From Algoriphagus yeomjeoni (GTDB lineage: Bacteria; Bacteroidota; Bacteroidia; Cytophagales; Cyclobacteriaceae): DNA of 38,088 nt. The stretch is taken from NCBI RefSeq assembly GCF_003259505.1, contig NZ_QLLK01000021.1, forward strand, positions 1 through 38,088, read 5' to 3'. Shown here piece by piece: positions 7,838 through 15,238 of this stretch. Each line of letters begins with the position of its first letter. The first letter of the stretch is position 1. The position numbers and the translations under genes were made by a program. The notes beneath the pieces were generated by a model that was not told the DNA's origin, did no database searches, and worked only from the letters and a program-made list of their open reading frames with translations.

Positions 7838-9259
7838 CTACTTCCAGAAATCAGCATTATCAATCCCAGCATCCTTAGCAATAAAGACAGGATCTTTGCC
7901 TTCTTTTTTCTGTCTTTGATAATCTTTCAGCGCCTGGAAAGCTGGCTTACGAAGTAGTATGATTGCTATAATATTTAGCCATGCCATTAGACCTACACCG
8001 ATGTCACCCATAGTCCAAGCCATTTCAGCAGTTTTGATAGATCCATAGAATGTAGCTGCTAAAATTGCAATTCTGAGTACCCAGATGCCCCATTTATTAT
8101 TTGTCTTTCTGATCAAATAACTCAAGTTTGTTTCTGCGATATAGTAGTAGGCCATAATCGTGGTGAAAGCGAAAAACAGCAATGAAACTGCTACAAATCC
8201 TGCACCTAAAGAAGGAAATTGGGAAGCTACCGCAAACTGGGTGTACTCAGGCCCAAAGGCTACACCCGGAAGATTTTCTACTATGAAACCTCCATCTGGA
8301 TTGACGACATTATACTGACCAGTGAAAAGGATCATCAATGCAGTGGCAGTACACACAAACAGGGTGTCCACATAGACTGAAAAAGACTGAACCAATCCTT
8401 GCTTCACTGGATGGCTTACTTCTGCAGCTGACGCTGCATGTGGAGCTGTTCCTTGTCCAGCCTCGTTGGAGTAAATACCTCTTTTCACACCCCAAGCGAT
8501 AGCCATACCAAATACACCACTAAATGCAGCCTCTAAATTGAATGCTGACTTGATGATCAAAGCAAAAATTGCTGGTACCTCGGTGATATTGATACTAATA
8601 ATTACGATAGCCATCAGAATATATGCTGCAGCCATAAATGGAATTACTACTTCGGCTACTTTACTGATTCTTTTTACTCCTCCTAGAATGATCAAGCCCA
8701 TAAAAATGGTTATCAAAATCCCTGTGTATTCAACTGGAACACCAAAGGCATTGTCCATACTTAAGGCTATACTGTTACTCTGAACACCAGGCATAAAGAT
8801 GGCTGTAGCTAAAATCGTCGCAAAGGCAAAAAGCATAGCATACCATCTTTTGCCTATCCCTTTTTCTATGTAATACGCTGGTCCACCTCTGTATTCTCCG
8901 TTATTTACTTCCTTATAGATTTGGCCTAGGGTGGATTCTACAAATGCTGAGGAAGCACCAAGAAAGGCAATTACCCACATCCAAAAGATAGCTCCCGGGC
9001 CGCCCATTGCGATAGCAGTAGCCACTCCTGCAATATTTCCAGTTCCTACTCTTCCAGAGATTGCTATTGCAAAAGCCTGAAATGAAGAAACACCCTCCTT
9101 AGAAGATTCTCCCTTGAATAGGAGTGTAACCATTTCTTTCAGATAAGTAACTTGCAAGAATTTGGTGGCAAAGGAGAAGTAAACTCCAGCAGCCAGGCAA
9201 AGAAAAATCAGAGCATTACTCCAAACTACTGCATTAATAGCATCTACTATTTCTTTCAT
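7838..9259 (-). CDS. Alanine/glycine:cation symporter (AGCS family)
   Basis: A 473-residue inner-membrane transporter with about 11 hydrophobic segments, the usual size for AGCS carriers, which import alanine or glycine with Na+. The family signature is present near residue 70: SGRVGTGNIAGVATAI. Other conserved AGCS segments are seen: FGMAIAWGVKRGIYSNEAGQG with following TAPHAAS (about residues 250-278), and GAIFWMWVIAFLGASSAFVE near 90-110. The start is chosen at MKEIVDAINAVVWSNAL, directly before the first membrane helix. The gene is monocistronic, with a terminator at 7669-7698. Confidence 0.9.
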   Translation of the reverse strand: MKEIVDAINAVVWSNALIFLCLAAGVYFSFATKFLQVTYLKEMVTLLFKGESSKEGVSSFQAFAIAISGRVGTGNIAGVATAIAMGGPGAIFWMWVIAFLGASSAFVESTLGQIYKEVNNGEYRGGPAYYIEKGIGKRWYAMLFAFATILATAIFMPGVQSNSIALSMDNAFGVPVEYTGILITIFMGLIILGGVKRISKVAEVVIPFMAAAYILMAIVIISINITEVPAIFALIIKSAFNLEAAFSGVFGMAIAWGVKRGIYSNEAGQGTAPHAASAAEVSHPVKQGLVQSFSVYVDTLFVCTATALMILFTGQYNVVNPDGGFIVENLPGVAFGPEYTQFAVASQFPSLGAGFVAVSLLFFAFTTIMAYYYIAETNLSYLIRKTNNKWGIWVLRIAILAATFYGSIKTAEMAWTMGDIGVGLMAWLNIIAIILLRKPAFQALKDYQRQKKEGKDPVFIAKDAGIDNADFWK

Positions 9260-9565
9260 GTGTATTTAATTTGATTTTTATCGTCACATGTAATCTCGTA
9301 TACCTGACACTCATGATTTTGCAAGTTGTTTTCGATATACTCGATTTCATACTTAGATTTTAAAACTTAAAATTTCTGTAAGTAAGTGTGATTTGGGTTT
9401 ATTTTGAGCCCGAAGAAAAGAAAAAATATGCGATAAAGCAGAAGAATCATTTTAAATGGACGTATTTCTTGATTGATAGCCTATGATAATTAGGTCTAGA
9501 TGGAAAAAGCTTACTTTTTATTCAGAATATAACCTATAAAATTGCCTTACTCCAGCCTTTCGCAT
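9260..9565. other. Intergenic region, no gene found
   Basis: 306 bp lie between the AGCS gene and the channel gene, both on the minus strand. The AGCS promoter must lie here. I find no convincing terminator, RNA gene or repeat, and cannot place a -33/-7 pair with confidence. Confidence 0.4.
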
Positions 9566-10657
9566 CTACTCGTCTTTCTCCAAGTAGTTGTTTATTATTC
9601 TTTCGGTTTCCAAGCCTTCGGATAACTCGAGTAACGCCCGATTGACTTCATATACTAAGGATGAGTTGATAGGAAAGGCAAACCCATAACCCTGTTTGAA
9701 ATATTCCGCTTTAGCGAGATAGAAATTTTTGCCTTGATTTTGCTTGATGTAATAGAGAAGTTGAGGCCTGTCATATACCACTGCCTCTACTTCGTTTTCT
9801 TCGAGCTTTTCCATTGCCTCTTGAAGGGTATTTGAGGCTATTGTTTTTGCTTTGTTTTCTTTCAAAAAAGCCTCCGAAGGGGAGCCGGCAAGTGTTGCAG
9901 CCTTCTTATTTGAAAGCTGCTCTATATTCAGAATGGTTGAATCTCCGAGTGAGTTTAATGTCAACGTACTAGCAATGCCTGCTACCATAGAAGTAGCAAA
10001 AATGATGGAAATAATAATCCAAGTACCCGTAATTATTCTCCCTGCAAGAGTAACTGGAGCCTTATCTCCGTAACCTACTGTACTCATGGTCACCACAGCC
10101 AGCCACATGCCATTTCCGATTCCATTGACTGGATCCTTTGGAAACTGGTCTGGAGAATTTTTTCTTTCGGCAAGCCAAAGTAAGGTGCCTACGAGAGCCA
10201 GAATAAATAAAAACAAGCCTACGGCAATAATTAATTTAAAGCTGAAAAAGGGCTTTACTTTTTGCCAAAGTGTGAGTTCATCTGATCTGGAAACTATGGA
10301 CAAACTTGAATTGTAAAATGGCTGCGAAAATCGCATATACTCAAGCCTGGATGAAGTAATACTAATAGGACCGACGACTATATCCACCATTTCTTTGCTC
10401 AGACCACTAAGTGCTGTTTCTACTTTGTCAAAATATTTATAGCGGTAGTTCCAGCCCTTTTTGGTAGCCAATTCCTCCCAGATATCCATCGCGATCCCTT
10501 TGTTTTCTACATTATTAGCAAACACAAAAGGCTGACTTCCTGCTACCCCTACAAGTAAAGTATCAGCAGAAGAGACTTCTGCTTGCGCAAAAAGATTAGA
10601 AGAAGTTAGAGATAGGATTAAAGCAATAAAATAACAGTAGATCGTTTTGGATCTCAT
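9566..10657 (-). CDS. GluR0-like ligand-gated potassium channel
   Basis: A 363-residue protein that combines a periplasmic amino-acid-binding domain with a K+ pore, like the prokaryotic ionotropic glutamate receptor GluR0. A signal peptide (1-25, ending in FAQA) is followed by lobe 1 of an SBP_bac_3 domain (about 33-130). R104 in ITSSRLEY is placed as the ligand carboxylate-binding arginine. Next come TM1 (141-163), a pore loop with the K+ filter TVGYGD (193-198), and TM2 (205-230). Lobe 2 (about 243-363) includes VYDRPQLLYY. The binding lobes are therefore split by the pore exactly as in GluR0. A simple transport-binding protein would lack the pore. Ligand specificity (Glu, Gln, Ser or other) cannot be deduced. 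Confidence 0.88.
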   Translation of the reverse strand: MRSKTIYCYFIALILSLTSSNLFAQAEVSSADTLLVGVAGSQPFVFANNVENKGIAMDIWEELATKKGWNYRYKYFDKVETALSGLSKEMVDIVVGPISITSSRLEYMRFSQPFYNSSLSIVSRSDELTLWQKVKPFFSFKLIIAVGLFLFILALVGTLLWLAERKNSPDQFPKDPVNGIGNGMWLAVVTMSTVGYGDKAPVTLAGRIITGTWIIISIIFATSMVAGIASTLTLNSLGDSTILNIEQLSNKKAATLAGSPSEAFLKENKAKTIASNTLQEAMEKLEENEVEAVVYDRPQLLYYIKQNQGKNFYLAKAEYFKQGYGFAFPINSSLVYEVNRALLELSEGLETERIINNYLEKDE

Positions 10658-10859
10658 AATTTAAATTTTTGGATTTTCTAATTTTTACTCGAGCTTGTTA
10701 AAGCAAATTGCAGTGATTAGCTAGCCGAGTTGTCAAATAAAATAGGGTCGACCTGAAGGAAAGATGGGCTCTTAATAAATTGATTTTACTAAGAAAATAA
10801 GCCAAAACAAAGTAAATCAGGCAGTTTCTGCTAGTTGAGATGGACTGACCTATCTAGTG

Positions 10860-11366
10860 ATGAACAAAAGTGAGGCTTTAGAATGGTGGCTAAACGTATT
10901 CAAAAAGCCACAAGCCTCAGCTTAGATAGAAGCTGGAAAAAAGATGCTGGATGCCTATGGAGCTCCTATTGCCAATTTTACTAACTCAAATAGAGGTAGG
11001 GATCTGAACTTGATATGTGGGGAGTTTTTGGATCGGACGACTTACATTGAAAATACAGGAACTCGAAGCAATACTGACTATAATGCAGGAGTATATCCCA
11101 TAAATGAATCAGGTAGTTTAAAAATGGAAATGGAAAAGACAATTCAGGATGCTGTGGATTGGGATAAGGAAGTCACAAATGTCGATTGGGATAATGATGG
11201 GGAAATATACTCCCAGATGAACAGTTTTAATGTGACTCTTTTTGAAAATTTCAGCCAAAATCCAGATAAAGTGGTGATCAGCCATAAGGAAACGCTATCT
11301 GATTAGGTCCTCGCAGAGCATACTACCAGTTCAGCCTATGTAGCTTGGAATAAAGATTTTGATTGA
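10860..11366 (+). pseudogene. Unknown ORF interrupted by two in-frame amber codons
   Basis: One reading frame runs from ATG 10860 to TGA 11364-11366 with only two breaks, both TAG (10923-10925 and 11304-11306). Between them lies an intact 120-codon stretch with a possible ATG at 10944 (MLDAYGAPIANF). Before the first amber the frame reads MNKSEALEWWLNVFKKPQAS; after the second, VLAEHTTSSAYVAWNKDFD. All parts look like ordinary protein composition. I recognise no family. The simplest reading is a decayed gene; amber readthrough is the alternative. An imperfect hairpin (TGAGGCTT at 10871-10878 with AAGCCTCA at 10911-10918) falls inside its 5' end. Confidence 0.45.
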
Positions 11367-11418
11367 GGAATTTTTTTAGGTGCTCAGGTTGGGTATTGCT
11401 AGCATAATTATAGATGGT

Positions 11419-12858
11419 ATGTATTCAAAAATTAAAATTTCAAGTTCCACAGTTTTCTTATTTCAGCACCTTTTCCTGATTTTTATATCAGTTCAATGCA
11501 AACCAAAGAATCCAATCATGACTGAGAATAAACCTGAGCTTCAAGAAACCCAAGTGACCTTTGGGCCAGCAGGACATATGTTGAATCAAAGACAGGCTTT
11601 TTCTCCCGATGACAATTTTTTGGTATTCGATTCTAGAAATGACGATTCGAAAATTGGAGAAAACCCATCAATCGGTCTAGTTAACCTTGAAACAAAGGAG
11701 CTTAAAACTATCTATGACCTAGAAAATCAGACTTCTTATGGCCCCGGCGTAGGTGCTGTTAGTTTTCACCCTAGTCAGAATGAAGTGGTTTTTATCCATG
11801 GGTTAAAGAATGCTTCCGCAGCCCAGCCTTACACGTTCACAAGACGCTTTGCTATGAAAGTTGATTTGGATAAACCGGAATTATCTGGGCCAATGGAAGC
11901 AAGAGATATAAATCCTCCATTTACCAAAGGGGCTTTACGAGGAGGGTCCCACGCCTATTCCTACAACTCAGATGGAGCAATGTTAAGTTTTACTTATAAT
12001 GATGAACTTCTAGAGATAGAGTCAAAATCAAATCCGGAAGTTCATGACCTGCGAACTGTAGGAGCATTGCTTATTGGAGAGGAGGTGGCTATTGAGGGTA
12101 CAAAGAATGAGGAAAACTTTGATGGGCTGAGCTTTGCCATATTGCTGGCAAAGGTCATAGCTAATCCAAAACCTGGATCAGATGAAATCAATAAGGCTTA
12201 TGAGGAATGTTGGGTTGGTAATGCTGGTTATAAAAAGCCAGATGGGACAGTACAAAAACATGCATTGGCCTTCTTAGGTGATGTAGTTTCTAAATCTGGA
12301 AAAAAGGTAACTGAAGTATTTCTTACTGATATACCTGAAGATATTTTAGCTTTAAAAGCATCCGTTTCTGCAGGAACAAATTCCAGTTTACCTTCATTGC
12401 CTCATGGAATAACTCAAAGAAGATTGACCTACACAGCAGATGATTTAAACCCGGGAATCCAAGGGCCAAGGCAATGGTTGAGAAGTTCGCCGGATGGAAA
12501 CTCAATTTACTTTTACAAGGAAGATGATTCTGGTACAGTTCAGATTTATGCAGTCTCACCAAATGGTGGGGAAATCAAGCAGATCACCAAAAATGACTTT
12601 TCTCCAGATACTACTTTTGGATTGAGTGCTGATGGGAAATACATTGCCTACAGCGCAGAAGAAGCTATTTTTGTTACTTCAGTAGATGATGGTGAGACTC
12701 AACTTGTTTTACCAAGACCCACAAGTTCCAGTTCACAACTCAGTAATATCAACTGGGCAAATGGTAAATACACCATTGCCTATAACAGAAAAATAGAACT
12801 GAATGGAGCGACTTATTATCAGATTTTCACCTTAGATCTCTCAAAAATTTTAGGCTAA
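11419..12858 (+). CDS. DUF3748 (YidR-like) beta-propeller exported protein
   Basis: From ATG 11419 this encodes 479 residues. An upstream start at 11380 is possible, but the later one puts a signal sequence at the very N-terminus (MYSKIKISSSTVFLFQHLFL, Cys soon after in SVQC). TolB/WD40-like blade motifs recur: FSPDDNFLVFDSRND, GAVSFHPSQNEVVFIHG, SPDGNSIYFYKED, LSADGKYIAYSAE. The segment KGALRGGSHAYSYNSDGAML matches, from memory, the DUF3748/YidR family. The role of that family is not established. It lies 78 bp upstream of a Na+/solute symporter on the same strand, so a role tied to uptake of a specific organic substrate is plausible. Confidence 0.7.
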   Translation: MYSKIKISSSTVFLFQHLFLIFISVQCKPKNPIMTENKPELQETQVTFGPAGHMLNQRQAFSPDDNFLVFDSRNDDSKIGENPSIGLVNLETKELKTIYDLENQTSYGPGVGAVSFHPSQNEVVFIHGLKNASAAQPYTFTRRFAMKVDLDKPELSGPMEARDINPPFTKGALRGGSHAYSYNSDGAMLSFTYNDELLEIESKSNPEVHDLRTVGALLIGEEVAIEGTKNEENFDGLSFAILLAKVIANPKPGSDEINKAYEECWVGNAGYKKPDGTVQKHALAFLGDVVSKSGKKVTEVFLTDIPEDILALKASVSAGTNSSLPSLPHGITQRRLTYTADDLNPGIQGPRQWLRSSPDGNSIYFYKEDDSGTVQIYAVSPNGGEIKQITKNDFSPDTTFGLSADGKYIAYSAEEAIFVTSVDDGETQLVLPRPTSSSSQLSNINWANGKYTIAYNRKIELNGATYYQIFTLDLSKILG

Positions 12859-12936
12859 TTGTAGTTCTTGATTTTGACTTAGTCAAGTTCCTTATACAGT
12901 CAATGCATTTTTAAAAACCCTAATAACCTAGCTTCC

Positions 12937-14424
12937 ATGGATTTACCCATTATAGATTTAATAGTTTTTTTCGTTTACATGGCAGCTATCGTGCTATTTG
13001 GGATTTCTTTTTCATTTAAGAAAAGGACTGCACTGGAATATACTACCGGAGGAGGCCGACTGCCGAGTTGGGCGATTGGGATGTCTATCTTCGCTACGTT
13101 TGTAAGTAGCATCAGCTTCCTAGCACTTCCGGGCAATGCCTATTTATCCAATTGGAATGGCTTTGTGTTTAGTCTATCTATTCCTTTCGCAGCATGGATA
13201 GCTGTCAACTATTTTGTCCCACTTTATCGTAGGCTTCAGAGTGAATCGGCTTATTTTTACCTAGAAACACGTTTTGGCTCCTGGGCCCGAGTGTATGCCT
13301 CGATATGCTATTTGCTGACTCAATTGGCCAGAATGGGGGCTATTATGTACCTCTTGGCACTTCCGATGAATGCTTTATTTGGTTGGAGTATTCCTTTGAT
13401 CATTATCTGCACTGGAGTGAGTGTGATTATTTATGCGATGCTTGGAGGAATAGAAGCTGTGATTTGGACAGATGCAATTCAGGGAATTGTATTGATCGGA
13501 GGAGCTTTACTTTGCCTGATTGTCATTTTGTTTTCTATGCCCAATGGACCAGGAGAAGTTTTTACGATTGCAGCCGAATCGGATAAATTTAGCCTAGGTA
13601 GTTTCCAATTCAATTTTGTAGAATCGACATTCTGGATGATTTTGATCTATGGACTATTCATCAACCTTCAGAATTTTGGAATAGACCAAAGCTATATTCA
13701 GCGGTATATCACTGCCAAAACAGAGAAAGAAGCTGTGCAATCTACCTGGTTGGGGAGCTTGCTTTACGTTCCTGTTTCTTTGCTTTTTTTCTTTATTGGA
13801 ACAGCCTTATTCTCTTACTACCAAGCGTTTCCAGAATTATTACCTAGCGATTTACAATTAGCTGAAAATGCCGATAAAGTCTTTCCGTATTTCATCGTTT
13901 CGGGACTTCCAAAAGGTGTAACAGGAATTTTGATTGCCTCTATTTTTGCTGCTGGAATGAGTACGGTTTCCACTAGTATCAACAGTTCTGCAACGGTTTT
14001 CCTATCAGACCATTATAAGAAATACATTCATAAAAACGCTACCGAGAAGCAATCCATGCGAGTGCTTTTTATGAGCTCATTCTTCATGGGCGGAGCTAGT
14101 ATTTTAGTGGCTCTGGCATTCAATGGAGTTACTTCCGCTTTGGATGCTTGGTGGGCACTTTCGTCAATTTTTAGCGGTGGAATTTTAGGTTTGTTTTTGC
14201 TGGCCTTCATTGTCAAAAAAGCTTCTAGCAAAGCCGCTGCCATTGGGGTATTATGCGGTGTGGTGGTCATCGGATGGATGAGTTTATCAGCAGTGGTTTT
14301 GAAAGGAACCAGTTTGGAAGGGTTTCAAAACACGCTACATACCAATTTGACCATCGTGATGGGAACCCTGACAATTTTTATTGTGGGATTCATTTTGACA
14401 TCACTTTTTCAAAAAAAAAAATAG
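12937..14424 (+). CDS. Sodium:solute symporter (SSF family)
   Basis: A 495-residue inner-membrane transporter with about 13 hydrophobic segments, matching the LeuT-fold SSF family (SGLT/PutP/NanT-like). Conserved features include the N-terminal FKKRTALEYTTGGGRLPSW (the family S/T-x-x-D/E-Y-F-x-x-G-R pattern), TFVSSISFLALPG, and AAGMSTVSTSINSSATVF near residues 345-362, the Na+-site region of SSF proteins. The substrate cannot be read directly; related Bacteroidetes proteins are associated with sugars, sialic acids or carboxylates. The DUF3748 gene immediately upstream probably belongs to the same transcript. A run of A residues encodes the FQKKK C-terminus. Confidence 0.85.
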   Translation: MDLPIIDLIVFFVYMAAIVLFGISFSFKKRTALEYTTGGGRLPSWAIGMSIFATFVSSISFLALPGNAYLSNWNGFVFSLSIPFAAWIAVNYFVPLYRRLQSESAYFYLETRFGSWARVYASICYLLTQLARMGAIMYLLALPMNALFGWSIPLIIICTGVSVIIYAMLGGIEAVIWTDAIQGIVLIGGALLCLIVILFSMPNGPGEVFTIAAESDKFSLGSFQFNFVESTFWMILIYGLFINLQNFGIDQSYIQRYITAKTEKEAVQSTWLGSLLYVPVSLLFFFIGTALFSYYQAFPELLPSDLQLAENADKVFPYFIVSGLPKGVTGILIASIFAAGMSTVSTSINSSATVFLSDHYKKYIHKNATEKQSMRVLFMSSFFMGGASILVALAFNGVTSALDAWWALSSIFSGGILGLFLLAFIVKKASSKAAAIGVLCGVVVIGWMSLSAVVLKGTSLEGFQNTLHTNLTIVMGTLTIFIVGFILTSLFQKKK

Positions 14425-14501
14425 TTTTAAGGTTATTCAAAACATTCTTTACGAGTAACTGATGTTTGCCCCGGTATGAAAAATAGCTAGGATTTAAGCA
14501 C

Positions 14502-14534
14502 AAAAAAAAACCTCTGAAATTAATCAGAGGTTTT
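14502..14534 (-). terminator. Intrinsic terminator of the tRNA-Pro transcript
   Basis: On the minus strand AACCTCTGA (14532-14524) pairs perfectly with TCAGAGGTT (14517-14509) across a 6-nt loop. A run of about nine T (14510-14502) follows. It starts 5 bp beyond the tRNA 3' end and could also act weakly on the plus-strand symporter transcript. Confidence 0.8.
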
Positions 14535-14538
14535 AGTG

Positions 14539-14612
14539 TCGGGGTGGCAGGATTCGAACCTACGACCTCCTCGTCCCAAACGAGGCGCGATACCGGGCTA
14601 CGCTACACCCCG
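14539..14612 (-). tRNA. tRNA-Pro (anticodon TGG)
   Basis: A 74-nt cloverleaf on the minus strand. The acceptor stem CGGGGTG (14612-14606) pairs with CACCCCG, with A as discriminator. The anticodon stem CCTCG/CGAGG encloses the loop TTTGGGA, giving anticodon TGG. The T arm is GTAGG-TTCGAAT-CCTGC. CCA is not encoded. A terminator follows directly, so this is a single-gene transcript. Confidence 0.95.
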
Positions 14613-14778
14613 AGCTATTTTATTCTTGATCCTAGACTTGCTCTTGAATCGGTTGCAAATGTAGTAAAATTTATTTCTGACAAACACTTTTTTCAAAATG
14701 AAATTGAAAAAAATCGGAGATTAATTTGACGGATTTATAGCACTTAATTGAAGTGCATTGAAAATGAGATCAATAGCT

Positions 14779-15168
14779 TTAATTGACAATGAAAAACTCT
14801 AAACTTAATCGCACATTTTCAGGATCTGTTTCGTCTAGATTAAGCTTATAAGTGTAATATCCATTCGAAAGTGGAGTTTCACCCACATAGTCAAATGGTT
14901 GAAGTCTTAATTCTTCCCCATCAGCCATTAACCTGACAAATCCATATCGGTAGGCATTTTCAAATTCATTAAAATCTGATTTTTTCCCAGCTTTGAGATC
15001 TCCAAATTCAACTCCACGTGAGCCAGAACTTATAAAAATGTCTTTGAAATCCACTCCGGAAGCATTTTCCACTCGAATGAAAATACCTGTGGGGTTGTCA
15101 AAATCAGAATCATCTGCACAAGTCGTCAACAAGATTATTCCAACTAGGAGAGTTAGTAGCTTTTTCAT
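14779..15168 (-). CDS. Putative lipoprotein, unknown function
   Basis: A 129-residue protein with a lipoprotein signal peptide (MKKLLTLLVGIILLTTC, Cys 17, then ADDSD). The mature part looks all-beta: IFIRVENASGVDFKDIFI, then GYYTYKLNLDE and RLSLEFFIVN. The phrase VENASGVDFKDI resembles small beta-sandwich lipoproteins of Bacteroidetes, but I cannot assign a domain. It lies 70 bp downstream of the TonB-type receptor on the same strand and could be cotranscribed. Function unknown. Confidence 0.65.
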   Translation of the reverse strand: MKKLLTLLVGIILLTTCADDSDFDNPTGIFIRVENASGVDFKDIFISSGSRGVEFGDLKAGKKSDFNEFENAYRYGFVRLMADGEELRLQPFDYVGETPLSNGYYTYKLNLDETDPENVRLSLEFFIVN

Positions 15169-15238
15169 CTTTATAGAATGTTGATCAATTTGTAGACGAT
15201 TTAATTCGATAAAATGCTACTTATTGCTTGTGATTTGA

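Noticed and set aside
10871..10918. Structured RNA or riboswitch
   Set aside because: The nested TGAGGCTT/AAGCCTCA and GTGGCT/AGCCAC stems are imperfectly arranged and lie inside a protein-like frame. No known RNA class is recognised.
14740..14756. Terminator for the lipoprotein gene 14779-15168
   Set aside because: GCACTT/AAGTGC can pair, but no T-run follows on the minus strand.
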